From: Ipomoea triloba
Taxonomy: Eukaryota > Streptophyta > Magnoliopsida > Solanales > Convolvulaceae
NCBI RefSeq assembly: GCF_003576645.1
Contig: NC_044916.1
Coordinates: 5,075,572-5,139,571, forward strand
DNA length: 64,000 nt
Direction: 5' to 3'
The notes beneath the pieces were generated by a model. The model saw nothing but the letters and a program-made list of their open reading frames with translations, was not told the DNA's origin and made no database searches. Positions within the stretch are counted from its first letter, which is position 1. Each line of letters opens with the position of its first letter. Of the stretch, positions 36,251 through 46,700 are shown piece after piece. A program made the position numbers and the translations under genes.

Positions 36251-38270
36251 TTTTTTTTTTTTTTAATAGACTATAAGTGATTGATGTGTAGAAAATGATA
36301 ATTCAGAACTGACTGTTCCGATCAAATTTTTTCTTTTTTCTTTTTTCTTTTTGTGTGGTTCAAAACCGGTTTTGATTTTAATAAATTGGAATCTAAATTA
36401 TCTATATAGTTCTATTTCAGCTCAATTTTTACCACGTCTCTGATTCAATTCGAATCGAATCATAATCATCCTATGGAATCCAATCCGCTGCGACGTGTTA
36501 GTGGACGCGGACGCGAATGACTCCAAAAAATTCATTATCTATAATACACATAATCATTATCTAGAATACACAAAACGTTTGCCTAGAATACACAAAATGT
36601 TTGCCCAGAATACACAGAATATTGACACAAAATATACAGATGTTAGTGGACGCGGACGCGGACGCCAATGACTCCAGGAAATTTATTATCTATAATACAC
36701 ATAATCATTATCTAGAATACACAGAACGTTTGCCTAGAATACACAGAATGTTTGCCCAGAATACACAGAATATTGACACAAAATACACAGAATTCAACCT
36801 CCTTATGAGCATATAAATATAATATGTGCAGTCCAACTATTAGTTTAGGCTTTTAGTTGAGATGGAACACATGCTTTAATTTGGTATCAAAGCCATGCAA
36901 AAGATTATAGGTTCGAATCAAGCATTAGATGGAGCACATGCTTTAATTCTCCATTCGAATGCTACACAGAACGGTTGTCTAGAATACACAGGAAGAAACG
37001 TGATTTCGGACAGTTAATCTACGGTATAATTTGCCGACGTTAATTGAGAATTTTGGATGAATGTGAATCCAAGTCTTCCAGTCAAGAAATCCACAATTAT
37101 TTATTGTACTATCACATTTCTTATCTTTTTGTTTTTTCTTCATTCGAATGACCCATTAATAAATCTCAAATACGATAAGATGTGGATTGGGGAGGGCATT
37201 GACTATGACAGTCTGACAGCATAACTATTCATATCACCACTAGATATTAAACTATAGTGAAATAGAAAAATATTCTCAACATTTACTTTCTCTCACGAAT
37301 TCTTGATGTAGATATTTTTCTTGAGACCCACATAATAAAAGTATTATATCTTTGGTTGTCATATCATGAAATAGAAATGATGGAGTAAAATTCGAGAGTA
37401 CATGTAATAAAATTCAGTGAAGCATGGATAAGTCTCATTTAATGACAATGTCACCGTTTTTCCCCTGTAAAGCGGGTCAAGTCTAAATAAGTGTATTGAT
37501 AATTACGATAAAAAAAGTATAATACTAATTAATGATAAATTGATTATTATTTATAAATAAAATTAAAGTGTGATACTTTTTGAGAAAAAATGCAATACTT
37601 TTAAAATAAAAATGTAATATTTAAAGTTTGAAGAATTATTTATGTGAAAAAAAATGTAATGATAATTAGGAATAAATTAATTGATGATTATATATGAGGG
37701 ATCGGAAAACATAATATTTTATACTTATGAGAAAAAGTGTAATACTTATCATTGATAATTTGATTATTATTTAAATAGGAAAGTGTAATATATACTTATT
37801 AGGAAAAATATGATAATTTTGAATTAAAATGTAATATTTTTAAATAAAAATATAATATTTAAGGGTTGAAAGTTTACTTACGAGATAAACTATAATATTT
37901 AAGAGGAAAATATAATAATTATGAAAATTCTACCCCGTGTCATCGGAGTTTTTGCAGTGAAATATTGGGATATTTCACTTACAATTACCTAATTATAATT
38001 TATTTTTATTTTTGATTTATTTCAACTTTAATTTTCAAATTTAAATTTAAAAATATTTTTACATTTAGTTAGTATTCTCAGTTTTTAAAAGATTTTACTG
38101 ATTTCTTTTCCAAAAAAAAATCACTAAACTTAGTCATATTACATCTAAGAATATTTTTTTTGGGTGAGCAGGAAACATACAACCCGTATATGAGGATATG
38201 CACTTGGTAAGTATCGTTCATTTGTAATAGTTGTAAATCATATAGAATAAGTAAATCACACTAAGGGTGT
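36251..38270. other. Intergenic between C and D, left part
   Basis: Contains a ~145-bp tandem duplication at 36497-36790 (TAGTGGACGCGGACGC start, AGAATACACAGAACG units) and AT-rich DNA at 37500-37930 built from AATGTAATATTT and AATACTTTT words that recur in intron 2 of gene D. No gene recognised. Confidence 0.5.
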
Positions 38271-38274
38271 GTTT

Positions 38275-38699
38275 GGTTGACAGGTTTAGCTATCAAGAAT
38301 GAATATCAAAGTTATTATTATTGTTTGGTTGACAGGTTTTTAGAATACTATTATGGATTTTGATTACCTCCTCAATTGAAAAATGCATTCATTAATAAAA
38401 TAAGGGTTTCATTCCATTATTCCTCCTCAGCCACTTCTCATAACTATTTAGATTTTTTTTCCATATTGGTGCTTTGGATGTCTTTATATTAAAACCAATT
38501 GTCTTGATTTTTTGTTCTATTTTTAAAATATGTATTCCCACTATAGGATCATACATAACCAAACAACAATATTGATAATCATTTTTATTTCACTCTGGCC
38601 TATTACTAAACATGCAAAATACTTCCACTTACCATTACCAATACCAAGTATTTGATATCCATTCCGATTCCGATTTCCATGTGCGAACCAAACACACCC
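38275..38699. mobile_element. Tourist-like MITE (PIF/Harbinger type), 425 bp
   Basis: GGGTGTGTTTGGTT at the left end is mirrored by AACCAAACACACCC at the right, with TAA immediately outside on both sides (38272-38274 and 38700-38702). The 3-bp TAA duplication and this terminus fit PIF/Harbinger MITEs. There is no transposase. Confidence 0.8.
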
Positions 38700-39037
38700 T
38701 AAGAAAATTCTATGCAATAGACTTAATCAAAAGATGGAGAATATTATGTTTTCAAAAAAAAAAAAAAAAAAAAGATGGAGCATATTTTGAATATACTCCC
38801 AAAATTAAAAATTAAAAGTAATTTAATTGATGATCAATTATTTGAGAGCCAACTTGGCAACTTACATACAAGAATACAACAAACCGTGAAGTCACATCAT
38901 TTTCAAAAGGAAAGTTCCAATGTCACAAGTCCTGTCTTTTTGAAATAATATAAAACTATCAACATGTCTGAAATTCGAGGCAATTACGAAATGCAAAATA
39001 CTATTTGGACTCTTAAAATTTATTCTCAATTTTTACT

Positions 39038-39830
39038 CTTGATAAGTGCTAAAGATGTTTTGTTTGTGGAGTATTTTTGTGTCCATTGGTGTCTTGTTTG
39101 AGTCCTTTTGGAGTTACTTTGTGGGTTTAATTGTCTTATTTTGGATAAAGATACATATGAGGACTATGGGACAATTGTGTGTTTTCAAGGAATCTAAGTG
39201 CTTACAAGAGGATCGGAGGCAAGGAAAAGGTGAAAAGTGGCAAAGGCATGAAGACCCACCCTGGTACGGGCGCAGCAGGCCGTATGTTCTACGACCCAGA
39301 GTACGCGCGTACGGGAGCTTGATTCGCAAAGGAAGTTCTGTTACGAGCCAAGTACGGCCATACTTCAATAGTACCAGCGTCAGATTAGTAGAGTAGAAAT
39401 AGTTTGTTGGCTTGATTAATTAGAAGATATTTAGATTTTTACACTTTGTTCAGACTTTTACTTTAAGTTTTAGAGAGAGGATCCTCCCTAGGGTTCTTAG
39501 AGAAACTTTACACAATGATCTAAAGATTCTAGGGGGATTCCAACTACAAATGATTGAAGATTTCTTTGGAGATTGAAGATTGTTTTTGAAACTAAATTTG
39601 TTTATTTCAATTAATTGCAATTTACTTTCATTTCACATGCTTCTATTGATTCTTCATCTTAGCTATTCAATTGTGACAATGTGTAGCTCATTGATGCATG
39701 ATATTTTCGATCACGGCGAGTATGGGTATTATGTTGTTCATTCTCTGCAATTGGGAGTTACGACACGTAGTATGCAATCACAAGCAACTAGTCACAAATC
39801 TTAGGAAATTAACAAGAAGCTAAGCAATAT
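39038..39830 (+). mobile_element. Gypsy-type LTR fragment, plus strand
   Basis: Starts TGATAAGTGCTAAAGATG and has the composition of plant gypsy LTRs (GAGTCCTTTTGGAG near the start, AGAGAGAGGATCCTCCCTAG). A 116-codon open frame at 39046-39396 is LTR sequence, not a gene. The right boundary is uncertain. Confidence 0.5.
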
Positions 39831-41315
39831 CAAACAAGATAGAGTAAACACATATAAAAAAGAGATGAACAAGAACAAGGAAATAAGAATTAAGCTAGGA
39901 AATATTATCTTCTAGATGCTAAGATGCATAACACAACCTAAGGATTGGGGGAAAATCACACAACCAAGTAATTGAGGGGATGCACAAAGGAATCCTAGTC
40001 TATACGCCACTCTCGTGATCAATAAACAATGATTCTTCCAAAAAAACAAAAAAACAAAAAGAACAAATAATTGTCCCACTTTCGTGATGCATTAACTCCA
40101 AGTTCTACAAGCACACAAAGTATCAAAGCCCCCAATTTCTCTTATTTTTATAGAGAGAAATTGGATTTATGCAAGGAGTGACTTGGAATCTTGATTCAAC
40201 TCTCATTGTAGCAAAATATTCCTCCAAAAGCATGCTAATGAATGTTGTATACCAATCATTAACAAGATACAAACACAAATCTTTCATAAACGTAAACTCA
40301 AGAACTCTAGGTAGGCAAATATTCTCTTCATGCAATAATCAAGAATATAATATAGCATCAAGATAGATAATGAAACTCTAACTCAAGTTCATAAACTAAT
40401 TACTCACACATATATATTAAACATAAACATTGCCAAAACGCAATAATAAAGCATAAATGGCATAAAGGAAGGAGATAGAAAGAAATAAAAATTTATCTAC
40501 TAAAATGAAAGAACAATCTCGAAATGTTGGAATCCAAGCTTCAAATCTTGATTACAAGCATCTAAAATGTTAAAGAACCTAAATCTAAGCATAATCTAAA
40601 CTAAAAATATGAAAGTAAATGAAGGAGAATAGCTAGGGTTCAACCATGGGTCAAAATCATGAAAATAGAGCTCATTTCATGCTTAAATAAGAAGCAAGTT
40701 TGTAGTTGGAAATTGCAAAGCTGGGGGGCTCAACTCATCGAGCATTTACAAAAAGAAAACTGAATCTTTCTGCCAAGCCTCGACGCATCGAAAATAATTC
40801 TCAACTTGTCGAAAATCTCTCTGCAACTCAATTTCAGTTTGTTGGCTGATTTTGACCCTTTTGACTTCAAAATTAGGCTTTTCGATCTTCATAAGAGTTG
40901 TATCCCTTCGAATCTTCAGTGGCGTAAGAATCACTTGGTTCGGACATTTCTAGGCTGAGATATAATCAAAATACTAAGATGCCGACATATTGAGCGAAAC
41001 TTACAACTCTATGATCTTTTGCTCAACTTTTGCCTTGCTTTGTCCTTGTGATCAAATTCATTGAATGTACCACTCTTTGACTCATTGGAAGTATTTTAGA
41101 CATCCTGGCCTCTTAGCATCTCCTTGGCTTTCATTAACTTCTAATGCATCCAAAATGCTCAAAAAACGCACAATTGTTTTGAACACAACAATTTATGCAC
41201 CTAAAGGTATAAACAAAGGAACTAATTAAGGCACTTTTTGCATAAAATCAAAGTATTTATCACTCAAAATAGGTTTATACATGGGGTAAAAATATGGACA
41301 TAAATGCACTTATCA
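39831..41315 (-). mobile_element. Gypsy-type LTR fragment, minus strand
   Basis: On the minus strand it begins TGATAAGTGCATTTATGTCC at 41315, sharing the TGATAAGTGC terminus with the plus-strand fragment at 39038. The two lie head-out in opposite orientation, so they are separate insertions or a rearranged pair. No gag-pol is present. Left boundary approximate. Confidence 0.45.
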
Positions 41316-41340
41316 CTAATTCATAAGGAATTAGGATTAA

Positions 41341-41562
41341 GTTTACTGCCAAGCCTTGTGGTCTAGTGGCACCCGGTTGCACTTCCATATGATAAGGAGT
41401 GGGTTCGAGCCTCATTGGAGGCAACTGGGATGCTAGAATGTGACTTGATGCATTGATATGAATTCTTGTACCTTGTGTAGACTCTTGTATATGATAGGGA
41501 GTGGGTTCGAGCCTCATTGGAGGCAATTGGGATGCTAGAATGTGACTTGATGCATTGAAGGC
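41341..41562 (+). mobile_element. SINE with internally duplicated 3' half
   Basis: TTGTGGTCTAGTGGCACCCG is an A-box-type start and GGAGTGGGTTCGAGCCTCAT contains a B box. The B-box half (GGGTTCGAGCCTCATTGGAG... GTGACTTGATGCATTGA) is repeated at 41499-41560. Confidence 0.6.
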
Positions 41563-41605
41563 CAAATTACACAAGAGGTTTAGGAGGCATGTAGCTGCCA
41601 AGAAA

Positions 41606-41872
41606 TTAGAACTACCCTATAATCTTACTCTATTTGCAATTCCCACCTTGCACCGAGAGGTACCCTATAGTCTACTCTATTTGCAATTCCCACCTTGCAC
41701 CGAGAGGTACCCTATAGTCTACTCTATTTGCAATTCCCACCTTGCACCGAGAGGTAGAGCTCAGAAGAAGATGTAGACTCCACGATCCCACCTTGCACTG
41801 AGAGGTAGAGTTCTTCCCACCTTGCACCGAGAGGTAGAGCTCAGAAGAAGATGTAGATTCCATGAGAGTGGA
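41606..41872 (+). repeat. Minisatellite, ~47-bp unit
   Basis: The unit ACCCTATAGTCTACTCTATT plus GCAATTCCCACCTTGCACCG is repeated three times in full at 41606-41755. Shorter derivatives (CCCACCTTGCACCGAGAGGT, AGCTCAGAAGAAGATGTAGA) continue to 41872. The open frames across it reflect the repeat period. Confidence 0.8.
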
Positions 41873-42280
41873 TTGACAACGGAACACCTAGTCCAAGTTC
41901 CTCTCCATTCACTTGATTACACTTGTGTTTGCTTACTTGCTTCTTTACAACTACTTGTTGCTTTACTTTCATTTGTTACTTTGATAATGCTCGTTGTTAA
42001 AGTCTTGAGACCTAGCTTTCTACAGCTCTTACGCACTTGTGCTTAGCCATTGCACATTGTTGAATTCTCATTCGCCATCTTTAAAGAACGACATCTCGGG
42101 GAAGTTTCACCTTTCCCAATTCAACCTACTTTCCATCCATCATTTACTACGAGTATCAACTCTTTCACACAAATTTTTTGATGTAGGCATCTTTATTGAG
42201 ACCCACATAATGAAGATAGCCTATCAATATTTGCCAAGTAAGGGAGTAACTACAAGGGAGTAGAGTTTGGGAGTCCAAAA

Positions 42281-42669
42281 TGCAATTAGGCCATCGAACT
42301 AAAAAACAATGCAATTGGGTCCCTGAAGGCCTGAACTACACAAATTCATGCAATTTCATTCTAAAACAAGAGCGGCCGGCCAGAGACGAATCGTCTCCGG
42401 CCGACTTCGTCTCCATAGCCAGGAGACGAAGGTTCCTTCGTCTCCTGGCCATGGAGACAAAGCCGGCCGGGGACGAATGGCCTGAAGTGTTTTTTTTTTT
42501 AATTTTTAATTTTTAATTAATTATTTTATTTAAAGTTATTTTAAAATATTATTTTTAAAGTTGATAACCAGCACATCAGGTAAAACAAGTCATTTTGGAT
42601 GAAATTGTATAAATTTGTGTAGTTGAGGGACCCAATTGCATTGTTTTCGAGTTTGATGGCCTAATTGCA
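42281..42669. mobile_element. Fold-back element with GC-rich palindromic core
   Basis: TGCAATTAGGCCATCGAACT and ATGCAATTGGGTCCCTGAA at the left pair with GGGACCCAATTGCATT and GATGGCCTAATTGCA at the right. The core (42370-42485) is strikingly GC-rich against its AT-rich surroundings and contains a near-perfect hairpin: TCTCCATAGCCAGGAGACGA then AGG, tt, and its complement, ending TGGCCATGGAGA. No coding sequence is present. Confidence 0.75.
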
Positions 42670-43480
42670 ATTTAGTGTGTAGTTCAGTGGCCTGACCCTT
42701 ATTCCTAAAAATATTAACATCAACAATTGGATGCGAACTTGCTCAACGAGAGTCTTTATACCATTTCCTATAATTTGTTATATCCTTGTAAGTTTATGCT
42801 ACTTTTGTTCACTATTATTATTATTTTTTAATAAAATTGACTCTATTACATTGTAATATTTGTTCATACTTTTTCAACCTAATGAAGCACAAATAGTCCA
42901 TTTACCCCCACGCCCCCACATACTTAAGCTCGATCTCATGACTTCCCATATGAAAGAGTCACTATATGCCATCTGAGCACAAGGTGCTTGGCAAAGATTA
43001 AAATGAAAAGAAAGGTGATTAGGTTAGTGTACAATATAATAAATTATGAACTTGTTGACTTGTAAGGATTGGAGTCACAGACTCACAGGCTATGTTTATC
43101 AGGTGACTGCACAATAAAACTCAAGAATAATTACCATCGTATATAAATTATGCATGACTTCTACTATATATATTCCTAAATTCTTTTTTTTTTTTTTTGA
43201 AAGGGCCAAATTCTATTTTATAATATGATAAACAAAAATATGTTATTTCATTATGTGGATTCAAAGAAAAATATCTATATTAGAAACTTGTGAATCAACA
43301 AGAGTGGATAAAGAATTTTTCTTGAGTGGGAACGAAGTTCAAATTAATTCAAAAATCTCCATAACAGAATATTGCATCAGATCCGCCCTAGTGCCCCATA
43401 CTAGATCCACCCTAAATATAAAATTAGAGTCCACTAACTATTTCCCATAAATTATACTCCCGATATATTGTCACTTAACA
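42670..43480. other. Intergenic upstream of gene D
   Basis: AT-rich, with a short (ATT)n tract at about 42811-42830 and poly(T) at about 43185-43199. No gene seen. Confidence 0.45.
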
Positions 43481-43484
43481 AAAA

Positions 43485-43660
43485 GCAGCCACTTTTTCAA
43501 AGCTCATTGCCAACCAAACAATAAATCCATAATTATCTCATTATGGGTCCCCTTGTCCACAAGTCATTGTCAACTTTTATGTACAATAATAAAAAACTGT
43601 AAACACACAGTCCCACACAATGACAATTGACAAACATAAAAAAAATAGCTTGGACTGTTC
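43485..43660 (+). promoter_or_regulatory. Promoter of gene D
   Basis: The uninterrupted family promoter: CAGCCACTTTTTCAAAGCTC, ATTGCCAACCAAACAATAAA, CCACAAGTCATTGTCAAC and TTATGTACAATAATAAAAAA in order. It is the best reference for the split promoter of E. The repeated GTTGAC/GTCAAC core could bind WRKY factors, which is inference. Confidence 0.6.
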
Positions 43661-43718
43661 AATGGAAGCAAAATAATGCAGCAGATCTTCATCATCTTCC
43701 AATCCCCAGTATTCAACC

Positions 43719-46700
43719 ATGTCAGCCTCCATGTTCATAATCCTCATACCAATTATACTCTCCTTCTTCTTCTATCCCATATTTCTTGAAGCACAGAGTG
43801 GGCATCTTCCTCAAGATGAATGTAAGCCTTAATTAGCTCTCTGTTATTCTCCTGGAGATTATGAATTTTCTATAGTTCTCTGTCATTACATGCAAATTAA
43901 CTAGGAATTACATATTTATTAATTAACAGCTAGCTTAATTTTGTTTCATGTATATGGAATTGAAGTAAACGCACTTAAGGAAATAGCAGATGAAGTGGGG
44001 AAGAAAGATTGGGATTTTAGACTAAATCCTTGTGAAAACAACTCAAACTGGTTGACACCAGAGAGGAAAGATATGCCTGCGTACAATAATACTCTCACCT
44101 GCAATTGTACCTTCCCTGCTGGAATTTGCCATGTTCAAAGCATGTAAGCTTTTCCTTTACCCACCTCTCTCATTATATTATATTACTGTCTTTTTCAATT
44201 CCTTTTTTTTTTCTTTTTTTAATTCCTAAATTAATTACCAAAATGGTCTATCTATTATTGCCATTCCTCAATTTTGTCTCACAGCTTTAATTTGACCCAA
44301 TATTAAATATTTACTCAATTTGTTTATCGGATAAAGTAGTCATGAAACTTGTATTAAATGACGTGAGGGTAAAATTGGGATTTCAAGTTTTGACCCAATT
44401 TGCAGTTGCTCCAAGTATTGTATTGTTGCATGTGAATGTTTGGTAATAAAAACAAAAAATTATGTGAGACCGTTTCATATATCCTTGTTTGTGAGATAAG
44501 TCAGAGTCATGTAAGATCAAATGTAATATTTATACTTGAAAATGTAATACTAATAACGAATAAAATGTTTATTACTTATATGAGAAAATGTAATACTTTT
44601 AAAGAAAAATAAAATATTTTTACATTTTGATTTAAAAGAAGTACATTTTCACTACTTATAAGTAACAAACACTTGCCAACATTACTTATAAGTGAAAATG
44701 TAATACTTTTACATCAAAATGTAAAAGTATTACATTTTCACTTATAAGTAAGGGATACTTTATTTATTAATTAATATTACATTTTTCAGTATAATTACGT
44801 ATTATATTTTCATATTGACCCGATCTATCTTACGGATAAGGATCCGTGAGATGGTCTCACACAAGTGTGACCCAATAATAAATTTAAAACAATAATTTGT
44901 AAAAAAAAGTAATGTAGAATTTTAAATTTATTATATCACCATAATTTAATTTAGCCTTAACTTTCAAAAAAAAAAAAGTTAACTAATAAAATTTTAGAAG
45001 TGTTTAGTAGAGATTATTTATAATTAGCTACAATTGATTAAAAAAAATGCAATACACCCATCTTATTTTATGTGTCTGGTTTGGTTAGTGATGAGGTTTG
45101 ATTTAAGTTATTTACTATTTAATTTTGTCATAATATTAAGTTTAGAATTAATACATAAAATTTATATACTTAAAAATTACATTAAAAGTATTATTAAGTA
45201 CAAAAAAATTAAATTTAAAAATAATAAGAAAATAGTAACTATAGGTAAAATGAGAGAGAGTGTGTAACTATTTATATTCTAGTTACAAACACATTCTTCC
45301 CTTGTGGACAACTAAATTTTTTTTTCGCATTTCATTTTTCCATCTTAATAATTACATTTTAAAGGCTTGGATTTAAAAAAAGTGGTAACACTTGTGTGGG
45401 ACCGTCTCCTCACGGGTCTCAAGTCCGTGAGACGGGTCAGATCTTTGATTAATGGTTCGGATCTTTGGTTTCATTAATCAAAGATCCGACCTGCCTCATG
45501 TATAGAGACATGTGAGACGTCTCACACAAGTTTTTACCTTAAAAAATACGTTTATTTGGATAGATTGTTAGCGTTAGTAATTAAATGATTAAATTGGCCG
45601 TAGTATTAGAACAGATATTTCTTATAGCTCTACTTTTCAAAATATAATTACTTTACCAATGGATTTCTGTAGGTAAAATGCAGAAATCAATATATATTTA
45701 AGTTGTAATTTTTTTAATTTGTTCCTAAATCTGTTGATATTTTGTTATTTTCTTGTAGTATTCTAGTGTTGCCCTCACGTTTAACACTAGTTTCATTGCT
45801 ACCCTAAAGGATTACCAAATTGGTTGAAAATTTAATATTCAAATGACTAGTCTAGATCAAATTAAAAGTGGGAAAATTGTAATTTATGCCCTTCAATAAT
45901 ATGTCAATTATCAATGTCACTCCTGAATTATTAGTGGTATAAATATTGCCCCTCAATTTTAAAAAACAGTACATATATTGCCCCTCCCATGGTATAAATA
46001 TTGCCTCTCTGTCGTCCGTAAGGACAGCCCAAGTGGTAAGAGTGCTCTACTTACAGCCGAGAGGTTGGAGGTTCGATCCTCAAACCTTTGGGTTTGAGCC
46101 GGTCAGCTATAGGTAACCAAAGCAATATATGTACCGGCTAGGGTCACAGGGCGAGGAGAAAACCTCGTTAAAAGGAATATTGCCTCTCTGTCCGTACGGG
46201 AAGAGCAATATATGTACCGGCTAGGGTCACAGGCTTCTGTACGCACTAATAATACATATTATGGAGAGGCCCGGCTAGGGTCACAGGCTTCTGTACGCAC
46301 TAATAATACATATTATGGAGAGGCAAAAATTACAACTTTCCCATTAAAAGTTGAAAGACAAAATACATATATGTATTATTAGTGCGTACGGGAAGAGCAA
46401 TATATGTACCGGCTAGGGTCACAGGCTTCCGTACGCACTAATAATACATATTATGGAGAGGCAAAAATTACAACTTTCCCATTAAAAGTTGAAAGACAAA
46501 ATTAAGAAAGGTCAATATACAAAGAAAGATTTAAGTCTGTATTGTTGTGTAAGCAGAATTTTGAAGGGACAGGATCTGCAAGGTGTTCTTCCTCCTGCCT
46601 TGGTGAAGTTACCCTTTCTTAAGATAATGTACCAACCTACACTTTCCACATTTATGCAATAATCACCTCTTCTTATTCATATTCTCTGCTTTATTGATTA

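Larger units (their letters stand above)
44144..46556 (+). other. Intron 2 of gene D, transposon nest
   Basis: In order it holds a ~420-bp MITE with GTGAGACC-type ends (44455-44880), which contains a perfect hairpin; a decayed Stowaway (45040-45265); a second small MITE (45384-45538); a SINE (46021-46165); and a tandemly duplicated block (46176-46500). The splice acceptor at 46556 keeps the sequence seen in B. Confidence 0.75.

Noticed and set aside
36875..36925. TTGGTATCAAAGCC resembles an initiator-Met primer-binding site of an LTR element
   Set aside because: It has mismatches to the tRNA, no LTR ends directly upstream, and no coding sequence downstream.
39046..39396. 116-codon open frame
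   Set aside because: It lies within LTR-type sequence, has no domain, and a long antisense frame overlaps it, as expected of a chance frame in GC-richer DNA.
41555..41887. Open frames on both strands with repeated peptides
   Set aside because: They are produced by the 47-bp minisatellite unit and do not indicate a repeat protein.
46050..46090. Possible tRNA gene (good B box GGTTCGATCC)
   Set aside because: No acceptor stem or anticodon arm closes. The downstream body matches another intronic SINE, so this is a SINE head.
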